From: JBGPTF01 sp041490445
Lineage (GTDB): Bacteria > Acidobacteriota > Terriglobia > Acidiferrales > UBA7541
DNA: 64,000 nucleotides
Assembly (NCBI GenBank): GCA_041490445.1
Contig: JBGPTF010000017.1
Location: forward strand, 16,780-80,779
Direction: 5' to 3'
Part shown: positions 17,903-28,892 of the stretch, in pieces
How positions within the stretch are numbered: the stretch's first letter is position 1
Layout of the letters: the number at the start of each line of letters is the position of its first letter
Notes under the pieces: model-generated
Seen by the model: only the letters and a program-made list of their open reading frames with translations
The model's database searches: none
Told to the model about the DNA's origin: nothing
Made by a program: the position numbers and the translations under genes

Positions 17903-18388
17903 ATGCATCCCTTGTTACCCGGCTTGAAAGCGGCGCTCAATTACCATCCGGTCTTCGTCCATTTCCCGATTGCGCTGTGGCTGGCGGCGCTGCTGTTTGA
18001 GGTGCTGGCGGTGTGGCGTTCGAGCGACGACATGCAGCGCACCGCCATACGCTTGCTCTATCTCGGAACGCTGGCGGGCGGCTTGACGGTCCTGACAGGG
18101 CTCTCTGCGGAAGCATCGGTGCCCGGCGGCGCGGCGAAGGACGTCTTTGAACTGCACGAGGAGCTGATGATAACGACCTTCAGCCTATCCGTGGGGCTTT
18201 GCCTGTTCGCGTTTCTCGCGCGGAAGAATTTTACGGCGATGCTGCGGAAGCTGATGCTGCTTGGCCTCGTCATCCTCGGGTTACTGTTGACGTATGGAGC
18301 GGACCGCGGCGCGGAACTTGTCTACGGCTACGGCACCGGCGTGAATTGGCCCACCGCGCAACCGCAAGGCCAACTGCCAGCGAAATAG
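17903..18388 (+). CDS. DUF2231-like membrane protein
   Basis: A 161-residue protein with four predicted helices (about 17-37, 53-72, 92-112 and 120-140). The N-terminal HPVFVHFPIALW with paired His residues, and a second HEE motif (FELHEEL), match DUF2231, a family often thought to bind haem or metal but without a proven role. The ATG at 17903 has GGGAGG at good spacing. It lies 105 bases after the MFS gene and before a terminator shared with rpoD. Confidence 0.75.
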   Translation: MHPLLPGLKAALNYHPVFVHFPIALWLAALLFEVLAVWRSSDDMQRTAIRLLYLGTLAGGLTVLTGLSAEASVPGGAAKDVFELHEELMITTFSLSVGLCLFAFLARKNFTAMLRKLMLLGLVILGLLLTYGADRGAELVYGYGTGVNWPTAQPQGQLPAK

Positions 18389-18496
18389 CCGCGCGCGACA
18401 AGCTACATTCCCCCCGGTGAAGACGGACTGGCGTACCACCTCAAACGGCATACATCAGCACAGTTGGGCTAAGAAAACAGCGCGGGCACTAAATGA

Positions 18497-18534
18497 AAGC
18501 GCCGCCGGGGAACCGGCGGCGCTTGTTGTTTTTT
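18497..18534 (+). terminator. Rho-independent terminator between convergent genes
   Basis: A perfect 10-bp stem (GCGCCGCCGG / CCGGCGGCGC) with a GGAA loop at 18499-18522, followed on the plus strand by TTGTTGTTTTTT. It ends the plus-strand transcript from the DUF2231 gene. The T tract on the minus side is weak, but the hairpin may also help end rpoD transcription. Confidence 0.8.
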
Positions 18535-18551
18535 CGAGATTCACTCTTCGA

Positions 18552-20264
<1,713 letters not shown>

Positions 20265-20559
20265 GGCTAAAAGTCCTCCGCCTGCCCAGATCGCAGGCTA
20301 GGGCGCACGCAGGAAAAAGAGGGCTGGCAGCTCCCGCCGGAATTCAGACACTTCGGCGCGCGTGACTCCATTGAAAAACGGATGAGGCTGGTAGTATTCC
20401 TACCTTTGAGGAAAATTGAATCGTCCCGCCGCGCTCGCGCCCTGCTACGCTCACCGTGCCGTCCCCCTATTGGATGCACAGTGGGTGCCGCCCGTTTCCT
20501 CCAAAACCCTCCTAAGATACACAAATCCGTAGCCGGGCGTCAATCGAGTTGTTTTCGGG

Positions 20560-22323
20560 CTAACCCTCGGATTCTGTGAGACCTGCGAGCAGGCGGTGGA
20601 GTTCCTGCTTGCGCGCCAAGAGCCGGCGTAGCTCCACCGCCGCCGGCTTTTCTTCGATTAGCCTCTGCACGGCAGCCAACTCGACCTCGACTTGGCGCCG
20701 CCGCAGAACGGTCAAACAACTTTCGGCTTCTTCCCATGCCGCGTCCACCGCCGATTCGAAGAGCACCTCGAACAGTAGTCTTCGGTCATTTTCGGACAGT
20801 GATTCAGCGAGCGCGGCGGGGTCGGGCCGCGTGCCGGAACCGGCGGCCTCGATCAACACCGTGAAGATCTCCTGCGTCTCGAGCCCGCGGTGGAGCCCGG
20901 CTTCGCGGATTTCGCGGGCGAGCCGCTCGCGGAATCCGTCCGCTTCAACGAGCAGTTGCATCAGCCGGCGCTCGGCGGGCTTCACCGGCTGGCCGACCAG
21001 CTCCGGCTTCAGCTTCACTTCGCTGCGCCGCTCCGCGGCGGCCTTTCGAAGCGCTTCGCGCAGCACGGGCTCCTCCACGCGCAGCTCCGAAGCGATTCGC
21101 GAGGCCCATTCCGAACGCAGCAGCCGGTTGGGAATCCGCTGCACGAAGGGCATCAGGTAATTCACCGCGGCAAGCTTGCCCTGCGCGGTGGTGCGATCCA
21201 TCTGCCGGGCGCGGCCGATCAGATAGTCGAGATATGGCGGCGCATGTGCGAGCAGCTTCTGATAGCTTTCCGCCCCCTGCTCTTTGAGGAATTTGTCCGG
21301 GTCCGCACCGCCCGGCAGAGCGAGCACGCGCACATCGAAATCCTTTTCGAGTAGCAGCGTGAGAGAGCGTTCCGTGGCCGCCTGGCCGGCGGCGTCGGGG
21401 TCGTAGTTGACAACCACCTTGCGCGTGAACCGGCCGAGCAACTTGATCTGCGGCTCGGCAAGGCTGGTGCCGCAGCTCGCCACAACGTTCGTGATTCCCG
21501 CGCGCGCCACGGCGATTGTGTCCATGTAGCCCTCGACAAGGATTGCGAAGTCGCGCTGGCGGATGGCTTCCTTGGCGCGGTCGAGGTGATACAGCACGTT
21601 GCTCTTCGAATAGATCGGCGTTTCCGGAGAATTGAGATACTTCGGAAGATCGTCGCCCAGCGCGCGCCCGCCAAACGCGATGACTTTGCCCGATTCATTC
21701 GAGATGGGAAAAATGATGCGGCGGCGGAACCGGTCGTAAAGACGCCCGCCCTGGTCGCGAATCACAAGGCCGGAAAGCTCGAGCAGTTTTTCTGCGTACT
21801 TCGGCTTCAGGTGACGAAAGAAGGCGTCACCGCTGGAGGGCGCATAGCCAAGGCCAAAGCGCGCGATCGCTTCCTGATCGAGGCCGCGGTCTTCGAGATA
21901 GGCGCGCGCGACTTTGCCTTCAGCGGATTCTTTGAGCTGCCGCGCGAAGAATTCCGCCGCCAGGCGATGTAGCTCGACGAGTGTGGTGCGCTGTTGGTTA
22001 GCCTGACGCTCCTCGGGCGAGCGCTGTCGCGGCTGCGGCACCGGGATGCCGCATTTTTCAGCCACGGTGCGGACGGCCTCGGGGAACGTGCACTTCTCCA
22101 TTTCCATGACGAATTTGAAAACGTCGCCGCCGACGCCGCAGCCGAAGCAGTGGTAAATCTGTTTCACTGGATGAACGGCAAAGGACGGTGTTTTTTCCTG
22201 ATGGAAGGGGCAAAGGCCGGTGAAATTCTGGCCGCTCTTTTTCAGGCGGAGGTATTCCCCGATGACGCGGACGATGTCCGCCTGCTGCTTTACTTTCTCC
22301 GCGAAACTGCCTGCTTCGGCCAT
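20560..22323 (-). CDS. dnaG: DNA primase DnaG
   Basis: A 587-residue primase that lays RNA primers for replication. The zinc-binding domain (about 35-65) shows CPFHQEKTPSF and CFGCGVGGD. The Toprim catalytic core (about 250-335) has ILVEGYMDTIA and NYDPDAAGQ metal-binding acids. The C-terminal helicase-binding part (about 400-587) is less conserved. It is upstream of rpoD with about 295 bases between, so either read-through or an internal promoter supplies rpoD. Confidence 0.96.
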   Translation of the reverse strand: MAEAGSFAEKVKQQADIVRVIGEYLRLKKSGQNFTGLCPFHQEKTPSFAVHPVKQIYHCFGCGVGGDVFKFVMEMEKCTFPEAVRTVAEKCGIPVPQPRQRSPEERQANQQRTTLVELHRLAAEFFARQLKESAEGKVARAYLEDRGLDQEAIARFGLGYAPSSGDAFFRHLKPKYAEKLLELSGLVIRDQGGRLYDRFRRRIIFPISNESGKVIAFGGRALGDDLPKYLNSPETPIYSKSNVLYHLDRAKEAIRQRDFAILVEGYMDTIAVARAGITNVVASCGTSLAEPQIKLLGRFTRKVVVNYDPDAAGQAATERSLTLLLEKDFDVRVLALPGGADPDKFLKEQGAESYQKLLAHAPPYLDYLIGRARQMDRTTAQGKLAAVNYLMPFVQRIPNRLLRSEWASRIASELRVEEPVLREALRKAAAERRSEVKLKPELVGQPVKPAERRLMQLLVEADGFRERLAREIREAGLHRGLETQEIFTVLIEAAGSGTRPDPAALAESLSENDRRLLFEVLFESAVDAAWEEAESCLTVLRRRQVEVELAAVQRLIEEKPAAVELRRLLARKQELHRLLAGLTESEG

Positions 22324-22372
22324 GGAATGATCGAAGTCCGCTGAAACTGAACGCTAATCTACCGCGGGGCTC

Positions 22373-24784
22373 CTAAGTTCTCAATGCAGCAACGGTGATG
22401 GCGGTCCCGCCGCGCTCCGGCGCTTCGGCTGAGATTTTCTCCACCAGCGGATGCGAAGAAAGATACTCCGCGAGACCGCGGCGGAGCGCGCCGGTGCCGT
22501 GCCCGTGGATGATGCGCACGCTGGGGAGGCTCGCGAGGGCGGCGTCGTTGATGAATTTCTCAATCCGACGAATGGCTTCTTCTACCGTGCAGCCAATCAC
22601 GTTGATTTCCTCGGCCGCTGGTTCCTCGCTCGGCCGCGCGTGGACGGTGATGTGGCGCGCCGCGGGATTTGTGGCCGGCAGGGGGGCGCCGTCGCCTTCG
22701 ATTCCGACGATTTGGGCGAGCGCGACCTTCATTCGCAGCGGCCCCGCTTCAATCTCGGCGTTGCGCCCGTCGCTTCTTCGGAAGACAACCGGCTGCTTCA
22801 TCCCGCGGACACGCACACGGGCTCCGGGAGCGAGTTGCTCCGGGTCCACGGGCTTTGCGGGCAGCTCGACGCCCGGGCCCAAGTCCTTCTGCGAAGAAGA
22901 AAGATGCTCGAGGACGGCGGCGTTGGCTTCGTCGCGCGCCTCGGCTCCGATCTTGGCCAGCCGCCGCGCAGCGGTCTTCTCCATCTGCGTGCGAGCCTTG
23001 CGGTCGGTAATGTCGGCCGTCAGCCGGGCGACTTCTTGTTCGAGCTGCTTCAGGGTCCCCGCGAATCTTTTCTCCAAGTCCGCGATGCGCTTGCGTTGCC
23101 GATCAACCCATTCCGTCTGCAGCTTGCGCCGCTCTTCCTCCAGATTTTCCAACTTTTCGCGGGCCTGGCGTTTGAGCGCCTCCATTTCATCGCGGCTGCG
23201 ATGGAGGTAGGTGATCAATTCGCGCGCCTCGCGGGTTTCCGGAGATAGACCGGCGCGGGCGCGTTCGACGATTCTCTCGGCGAGGCCCAGCCGCCGCGCG
23301 ATTTCCAGGCCGCTCGAAACTCCCGGCACGCCGACCAGCAAGCGATAGGTTGGCCGCAGATTCACTTCGTCAAATTCGACCGCCGCGTTGACGATGCCCG
23401 GCGTCGTGGAGGCATACGACTTCAGCCGGTCGTGGTGCGTCGTGGCCAGCGTGAGCGATCGCCGGGCGCGAAATTCTTCGAGCAAGGCCACGGCAAGCGC
23501 GGCGCCTTCTTCAGGAGCGGTGCCGGTGCCCATCTCATCCACGAGCACGAGCGATTCCTCGGTAGCAGCTTCGAGCATGCGCTTCAGGTTCAAGACGTGG
23601 GCGGAAAACGTCGAGAGATCGGCAGTGATGGACTGTTCGTCGCCGATGTCCACGAGCACATGGTCGAAGAGGGGAAGCACCGCCTCCTGCGCGGCCACCG
23701 GAATTCCAGACTGCGCCGAAAGCGCCGCCAGGCCGACCGTCTTCAGCGCAACCGTTTTGCCGCCCGTATTCGGCCCGCTGATGACCATCACCAATTCTTC
23801 ACCGCCAAGCTCGAGCGTGACCGGGACGACCGCGCGGCCCTGCGGGCGCAATGTGTCTTCGAGCACGGGATTCCGCGCGGCCTCGAGGCGCAGCTTATGT
23901 TGCGCGGAGAATTCGGGGATCACGCAGTCGAACGCGCGCGCGAACCGGGCCCGCGCAAACACTGAATCGAGTTCCGCGAGCGTTTGCGCCGCCGCGGCCA
24001 GCGGGCCGCGCTCGATTCGCAGCCGCTCGGTCAATTCTTCGAGGATGCGCGCGATTTCGGCGGCTTCCTCTTCGGCGAGCTGGACGAGTTTGTTGTTCAA
24101 ATCAATCGCGTCCATGGGCTCGACGAAAACGGTCTGCCCGGTCGCGCTGGCTGCATGGACGACGCCCGGCACGGCGCGCCGGTCGGCGGCGCGCACGGGG
24201 ATGACAAAACGGTTGTTGCGCAGGGTGACGTAGTCCTCGCCGGCCTCGGAACCGCGCGCGCGGAGAATGCGTTCGAGCGTTTGCTGGACTTTATCGCGCG
24301 TCTGCGCGATGCCGCCGCGGATGCGGGCGAGCGCGTGCGAGGCGTTATCGCTGATTTCGCCGTTCGGCAGGATGGCGCGGCGGATCGTTGCCGAGAGAGT
24401 TCGAAAATCGGCGAGGGCCGCCGCGCGCGCAGCGAGCAATGGATGCTTCGCAGCTTCCTCGCGAAACGTCTGCTTCAGACTCGTCACGGTGTCGAGCAGC
24501 GAGGCAGCATCCAGAAGCTCGGCGCTGGCGAGCGAGGCACCCGGAACCTCAAGCCGCTTCAGCCATGTTTCCGGATCGGCGGCGGAACCGAATCCGAGCT
24601 CGGCGCCGGTGCGGAGGTAAGCCATAGCTTCGCGGACAAGAGCGAATTCCGTTTCGAGTTCGATGCGGCTTGTCCGCGGGACCAGTTGTTCGACGGCGCG
24701 GCGGCCGGGCGCGCAGGTGGTCGAGCGGCGAAGGATTTCGCGCAATCGGTCGAATTCGAGAAGCTCGGCGGCAGTGTGGCTCAC
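22373..24784 (-). CDS. mutS2: Endonuclease MutS2
   Basis: An 803-residue MutS2. The ATPase domain has Walker A GPNTGGKTVALKT (about 335-347), Walker B VLVDEMGTGT and the ABC-type ATTHHDRLK. A coiled region (about 505-620) precedes a C-terminal Smr nuclease domain (about 725-803) with IHGHGTGALR. MutS2 limits homologous recombination and, in some species, rescues collided ribosomes. The start is a GTG at 24784; no strong ribosome-binding site is seen. It follows the LOG-like gene by about 54 bases. Confidence 0.95.
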   Translation of the reverse strand: MSHTAAELLEFDRLREILRRSTTCAPGRRAVEQLVPRTSRIELETEFALVREAMAYLRTGAELGFGSAADPETWLKRLEVPGASLASAELLDAASLLDTVTSLKQTFREEAAKHPLLAARAAALADFRTLSATIRRAILPNGEISDNASHALARIRGGIAQTRDKVQQTLERILRARGSEAGEDYVTLRNNRFVIPVRAADRRAVPGVVHAASATGQTVFVEPMDAIDLNNKLVQLAEEEAAEIARILEELTERLRIERGPLAAAAQTLAELDSVFARARFARAFDCVIPEFSAQHKLRLEAARNPVLEDTLRPQGRAVVPVTLELGGEELVMVISGPNTGGKTVALKTVGLAALSAQSGIPVAAQEAVLPLFDHVLVDIGDEQSITADLSTFSAHVLNLKRMLEAATEESLVLVDEMGTGTAPEEGAALAVALLEEFRARRSLTLATTHHDRLKSYASTTPGIVNAAVEFDEVNLRPTYRLLVGVPGVSSGLEIARRLGLAERIVERARAGLSPETREARELITYLHRSRDEMEALKRQAREKLENLEEERRKLQTEWVDRQRKRIADLEKRFAGTLKQLEQEVARLTADITDRKARTQMEKTAARRLAKIGAEARDEANAAVLEHLSSSQKDLGPGVELPAKPVDPEQLAPGARVRVRGMKQPVVFRRSDGRNAEIEAGPLRMKVALAQIVGIEGDGAPLPATNPAARHITVHARPSEEPAAEEINVIGCTVEEAIRRIEKFINDAALASLPSVRIIHGHGTGALRRGLAEYLSSHPLVEKISAEAPERGGTAITVAALRT

Positions 24785-24838
24785 CCGCTCAACATGCGGG
24801 ATGGGCCGCGCGGTGTCAAGCGTGCAGGGTTTGGCGAT

Positions 24839-25399
24839 CTACGGGCGAGATTGAAGTTGCCTTGAAAGAAACTCTGCGGCTTCGGCGGGAGCGAGCGCGA
24901 TCCGGATCAGCCGCCCATTGGCCTCGCCCCAGCGCGAGGGATGGCTTTCCTCAACTTCGCGGACGCGCTCGATGATGGGCCGCCAAAACTCACCCAGCGC
25001 AACGAACGGCTTCGAGCGCAAGACACCCTTGTTGAGCATTTCCCAGCCGACCGCCAATTCGACGAGCGTCCCCGTTCCTCCGGCGCAGGCAATGTAGCCG
25101 TCGCCGCGGCGAATCAGTTCGAAGAGGCGCTCCTGCCAGGTTTTCACGCGAATTTCTCTGTCCACCCAGCGATTGGCGCGAGCGCGAAAAAACTTTGCCG
25201 TGACGGCAAGGGTCCGGCCGTCCGCTTCCTTCGCGCCGCGCGAAACGGCTTCCATCACGCCGCCGTAGCCGCCGCTGCACACGACCAATCCTTTTTCGGC
25301 GAGAGCCGCGCCGAGGGCAAACGCCTCCGCATAGCCCGGGTCACCTTCGTGCGGGCGCGAGCTGCCAAAAACCGTGACCACTTTCTGCTTGCGCGTCAC
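24839..25399 (-). CDS. LOG-family (TIGR00730-like) nucleotide-binding protein
   Basis: A 186-residue Rossmann-fold protein of the LOG/'lysine decarboxylase-like' family, some members of which release active cytokinins from their nucleotides. SGGYGGVMEAVSRGA (about 43-57) and GGTGTLVEL (about 107-115) are the family motifs, the second containing the catalytic Glu. The usual Pro before GGTGT is Ala here, and the first motif has a Tyr in place of the common Gly-x-Gly pattern, so activity as a phosphoribohydrolase is not certain. Its start overlaps the dacB stop by four bases (ATGA). Confidence 0.8.
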   Translation of the reverse strand: MTRKQKVVTVFGSSRPHEGDPGYAEAFALGAALAEKGLVVCSGGYGGVMEAVSRGAKEADGRTLAVTAKFFRARANRWVDREIRVKTWQERLFELIRRGDGYIACAGGTGTLVELAVGWEMLNKGVLRSKPFVALGEFWRPIIERVREVEESHPSRWGEANGRLIRIALAPAEAAEFLSRQLQSRP

Positions 25400-27015
25400 T
25401 GCTTCCTCTTCGCAGGCGGGCGTGTTGCGCCCAGCTCTTCCACCATCGCGACCGAGATGGCGTCGAGCACGTTGTTCGCTTCGTGGCCGGAGTTTGGATT
25501 GTTGTTGCCGAACATCGCGAAGACGAGCCTCTCGCCGGCAAGGGAGGTGGCAAATCCGCAGATCGAGCGCGCGTGTTCGAGCGAGCCCGTCTTGGCCTGG
25601 ACGCGCCCGGCGGCGGAGGATTCCTTCATTCGCGGCTCGAGGGTGCCATCCTCGCCGGCGACCGGCAATGTCGAAAGAAATGCGTCGGCCCAGGGCTGCT
25701 GCGCGACCCAGCGAAGAAGCGTGACGGTCGCGCGCGGCGTGACGAGATCGCTGCGCGAAAGCCCTGAACCGTCGGCGAGCAGGACATCGCCATCCGCGAT
25801 CCCGATGGACTTCAGAAAATCCTGCTCGACTTTGAGTCCGGCTTCCAGGGAGCCGGTACCCGTCTTCTCCTTGGCAACCGTGCGCAGAAAAAGCTCCGCA
25901 TGCAGGTTCTGGCTGACCTTGTTGGTCAGGCGAATGCTTTCGAGGAGCGGCGGCGAAAGGTGCTCCGCCAACACCAGGGAATCCGCCGCGCCTGGCTCGG
26001 GCGATGATTCCGCAAGGGCCGGCGCATCCTTCCGCGGGAGCAACGCGTGCAGCGAATGCGCCCGGCCCACGATGTGCACGCCGCGCGACTCGAGCAACCG
26101 CTTCAGGATCCGCGCTGTGTAACCAGCCGGCTCTTCGAGCGCCAGGTCGAGCTTCATCGGCGCGTGGCCGATAGGAATTGAACCGCGCAACAAAATCGGC
26201 TCAGCGCCTGGCTGACGGATCACTTCGAACTCGGGCTTCGAGCCGATGGGCCCGGTGGAGATTTCGTAGCCGATCGTCCCCTGCCCGTCCCACGGTTCGA
26301 TCTCGACGCCGGCAGGCGCGCCGGATTGCTCCCCCGGCGTGACATTTACAGTGATCGCGTTGTCGTTGAGCGCGATGGCACTTACCGGGGCGCCGAAAGT
26401 GAAATACAAATCGCCGCTTTCCCATCCCGCAGGATAGGGGTCGTAGGGGAAATAGCTATCGTCGCCGACAATGTCGCCGTCAATTTCTTTCACGCCCTTG
26501 GCCACAACTGCGCCGGCCATCTCTTCGAGAATCCTGTCGGCTGGGCCATCGCGCTCGACCTTTCCGGCATATGGAAATTTGCGATTCGAGAGATCAGGGT
26601 CGCCGCGGCCGACGAGTACCAGATCGCCGTGGAGCCGCCCGTTCGAATCGAGCGTGCCGCGCGCTTCGATGGTCGTGCGGAAGCGGTACTCGGGCCCGAG
26701 CGTGGTCATCGCGAGGGCCGTGGTGAACAACTTCGCGCTCGAAGCGGGGGAAAAGGAACGGTCGGCGTTGAGCTCGTACAGCGGGCTGCCGGATTTCGCG
26801 TCCACAACCAGAATACCCCAGAGGGCCTTCTGCGCAGGGGCGTCGGAGAGCGCCGCATCCGCACGGTTTCGGAAACGCGCGACATCCCGGGGAACCTTCG
26901 CGGCGGCTGTACGGGCAGCCTGCGATTTCCGCTGTGGCCAGGCCGGGACAGCAGCCAGCAGCAGCGCCGCCAGCGTGGATATCGTAGCGAAATGAGTCAA
27001 CCGATTCCGATGCAT
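25396..27015 (-). CDS. dacB: D-alanyl-D-alanine carboxypeptidase/endopeptidase (PBP4, DacB type)
   Basis: A 539-residue secreted penicillin-binding protein of peptidase family S13, acting on peptidoglycan in the periplasm. A signal peptide covers about 1-28. The catalytic SxxK is SSAK near residue 92, the SxN-position motif falls in KVSQN, the DGSGLSR block is present near 425, and the KTG triad is AKTGSL near 490. The long insert between SxxK and KVSQN is typical of PBP4. A near-perfect -10 box lies upstream. It leads dacB-LOG-mutS2, with the LOG gene overlapping. Confidence 0.93.
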   Translation of the reverse strand: MHRNRLTHFATISTLAALLLAAVPAWPQRKSQAARTAAAKVPRDVARFRNRADAALSDAPAQKALWGILVVDAKSGSPLYELNADRSFSPASSAKLFTTALAMTTLGPEYRFRTTIEARGTLDSNGRLHGDLVLVGRGDPDLSNRKFPYAGKVERDGPADRILEEMAGAVVAKGVKEIDGDIVGDDSYFPYDPYPAGWESGDLYFTFGAPVSAIALNDNAITVNVTPGEQSGAPAGVEIEPWDGQGTIGYEISTGPIGSKPEFEVIRQPGAEPILLRGSIPIGHAPMKLDLALEEPAGYTARILKRLLESRGVHIVGRAHSLHALLPRKDAPALAESSPEPGAADSLVLAEHLSPPLLESIRLTNKVSQNLHAELFLRTVAKEKTGTGSLEAGLKVEQDFLKSIGIADGDVLLADGSGLSRSDLVTPRATVTLLRWVAQQPWADAFLSTLPVAGEDGTLEPRMKESSAAGRVQAKTGSLEHARSICGFATSLAGERLVFAMFGNNNPNSGHEANNVLDAISVAMVEELGATRPPAKRKQ

Positions 27016-27053
27016 TCGCTCATCTTCCCCTGAAAACCACTGCGTATCGCGCG

Positions 27054-27059
27054 ATTATA
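27054..27059 (-). promoter_or_regulatory. Candidate -10 box of the dacB promoter
   Basis: Minus-strand TATAAT (part of the palindrome ATTATAAT, 27054-27061) lies about 39 bases upstream of the dacB start. No good -35 match is seen at 17-bp spacing, so the assignment rests on the -10 and position. Confidence 0.35.
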
Positions 27060-27152
27060 ATGCATGCGATGCGCCGGCGTGGGATCGCGGCGAAATCAGT
27101 TCGGAGCGAAACCAACGGAATTCCCGCCAACGGCATCTCTCTTAGTGTTCGA

Positions 27153-27181
27153 TTGCTCCCAGCCGCGAAAATCAATACGAT
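27153..27181 (+). promoter_or_regulatory. Candidate promoter of the SYLF-protein gene
   Basis: TTGCTC (27153-27158) and TACGAT (27176-27181) are separated by 17 bases and lie about 30 bases upstream of the ATG at 27212. The match to sigma-70 consensus is moderate. Confidence 0.3.
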
Positions 27182-27211
27182 ACTGACTCTCAGCCCGGGA
27201 GGCTATTGCCC

Positions 27212-27919
27212 ATGCGAAGAATCCTGACGTTCCTGGCGGCGGCCGCATTGATTGCGCAGCCCGCGTTCTCGAAGAACAAGGAGCAATCGCGGTTGGAAGA
27301 GAGTGGCGAGGTACTGAAAGAGATCCTGAATATTCCCGACGACATCCCGCATGACCTGCTCGACAAGGCGGAGTGCGTGATCGTGATTCCTTCGGTGAAA
27401 AAGGCGGCGTTCATCTTCGGCGGAAGCTACGGGCGCGGCGCGATGTCGTGCCGCTCGGGCGCGCACTGGACCGGCCCGTGGGGTGCGCCAACGATGATGG
27501 CGCTCGAAGGCGGCAGCTTTGGCCTGCAGCTTGGCGGACAAGCCACCGACTTCGTCATCTTGGTGATGAACCCGCGAGGCGCCAACTCCCTGTTGAGCAG
27601 CAAAGTGAAGCTGGGCGCGGACGCCTCCGCGGCAGCGGGCCCGAAGGGCCGCGAGGCGCAGGCAACTACCGATGTGTACATGCGCGCCGAGATGCTTACC
27701 TACTCGCGGGCGCAGGGCTTGTTCGCAGGAATCTCGCTCGAAGGGTCGACGCTCCGGCCAGACAACGGGGCGAATAAGGCGATCTACGGCCGCGAAGTGG
27801 ACGCGAAGGATATTGTGCGCGGCGGCGGTGCGAGGGCGCCTGCTTCGGCGAAATTGATGCTGGATATACTGAACAATCGCTCACCGAAGAATCTCTCCGA
27901 CCCGAAGTCGCTCGAATAA
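27212..27919 (+). CDS. Secreted SYLF-domain (Ysc84-like) lipid-binding protein
   Basis: A 235-residue exported protein with a signal peptide (about 1-21). The rest matches the SYLF/Ysc84 domain: CVIVIPSVKKAAFIFGGSYG near residue 57, a GPWGAPTMMALEGGSFGLQ block, DFVILVMN, and near the end SLEGSTLRPDN with the family's Y-G-R element. SYLF domains bind phospholipids; the bacterial role is unknown. The ATG at 27212 has GGGAGG nine bases before it; a TTG at 27206 is too close to that site. It diverges from dacB. Confidence 0.85.
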   Translation: MRRILTFLAAAALIAQPAFSKNKEQSRLEESGEVLKEILNIPDDIPHDLLDKAECVIVIPSVKKAAFIFGGSYGRGAMSCRSGAHWTGPWGAPTMMALEGGSFGLQLGGQATDFVILVMNPRGANSLLSSKVKLGADASAAAGPKGREAQATTDVYMRAEMLTYSRAQGLFAGISLEGSTLRPDNGANKAIYGREVDAKDIVRGGGARAPASAKLMLDILNNRSPKNLSDPKSLE

Positions 27920-27933
27920 GTCCTACTACCGAT

Positions 27934-27970
27934 GCCGCTCACCCCAGCCTAACGAAGCTGGGTGAGCGGC
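27934..27970 (+). terminator. Stem-loop after the SYLF gene, probable terminator
   Basis: A 14-bp stem with one bulged C (GCCGCTCACC-C-CAGC / GCTGGGTGAGCGGC) and an 8-base loop lies 15 bases after the stop. The downstream sequence is only mildly T-rich, so termination efficiency is uncertain. Confidence 0.5.
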
Positions 27971-28181
27971 TTGCGGTTTGCGCGGTGTACGAAGACATCC
28001 GGTCCGGCTTGCGCCACCGCGACCGTCAACTTCATCTGAGCCTCTTGCCGATGCAAACGAATCAAGGCCATGAAGCTCCTCCGCGGCCATTCTACCCGGA
28101 TGCGGGCCTTGCTGCTCGGGCATAGTTACCGTAGTCTGGAAACTTTGCGATGCGCGCAGAGAACCATACGAGGCGGCGAGC

Positions 28182-28829
28182 GTGAATACGACCTGCCCGA
28201 TTTGCGAGCGGCGCCCGGCGAAGCGATTCTGTCCCGCGAAGGGTGAAACCATTTGCCCGGTCTGTTGCGGCATCGAACGGGAAGTGACGATTGATTGCCC
28301 ATCGGAATGCCCACACCTGCTGGCCGGGCGGCGTTACGAGGCCGAACACCGCAAGCCAATTCCGCCTGGTGAGGTGCCGTACCCCGACGTGCAGTTCCCC
28401 GTGGACTTGGTCCATGAGCGGCGAGCGCTGCTCTCCGGGCTGAGCTATTCCGCCCTGCAATTCGCCACCGAAAATCCCTCGCTCAACGACGCCGATGTAC
28501 TCGCGGCGCTCAGGGCCCTTGCCGAGACCTACCGAACGCTGGGAACGGGCATCTACTACGAGGTGCCGCCCGAGGCGCCGCTGCCCCGGGCGCTTTATGG
28601 GCACCTGGGAAGATTCCTTCAGGAGTTCAAGAAACAGGATGCGGAGCGTACCGGCTTTTCTTCGTTGAAAGATTCGGAGGTTTTCAACGTGCTCGTCTTC
28701 TTGCTGCGTGTGGGCCGGCACGAAACCAACGGCCGGCCCCGGACCCGCGCCTTCCTTGATTTTCTTCGCGGGCAATTTCCGAAGGCGGATGCAACGCAAC
28801 CGGAGAGCCCGCGAATCGTCCTGCCGTGA
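28182..28829 (+). CDS. Cysteine-rich protein of unknown function
   Basis: A 215-residue protein I do not recognise. The first 45 residues hold a likely zinc-binding module: CPIC, an RFCP, CPVCC and CPSECPH, in the manner of a B-box or double zinc ribbon. The rest is mainly alpha-helical, with no catalytic motif, and contains conserved-looking DVQFPVDLVHE and LAETYRTLGTGIYYE segments. It starts at a GTG (28182). Neighbours are unrelated: the SYLF gene upstream and a convergent radical SAM gene. Confidence 0.6.
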   Translation: MNTTCPICERRPAKRFCPAKGETICPVCCGIEREVTIDCPSECPHLLAGRRYEAEHRKPIPPGEVPYPDVQFPVDLVHERRALLSGLSYSALQFATENPSLNDADVLAALRALAETYRTLGTGIYYEVPPEAPLPRALYGHLGRFLQEFKKQDAERTGFSSLKDSEVFNVLVFLLRVGRHETNGRPRTRAFLDFLRGQFPKADATQPESPRIVLP

Positions 28830-28892
28830 ATCAAAACTAGAAGACCGAAACTTGGCTTCTTGTCCGTTCTTCGAACTTCGCTTTTCGCGTCT

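Noticed and set aside
20267..20524. 85-codon minus-strand frame between dnaG and rpoD
   Set aside because: Low-complexity Arg/Ser-rich product with no start features. It is more likely the untranslated leader of rpoD, which includes a small inverted repeat GGTAG-N5-CTACC at 20390-20404.
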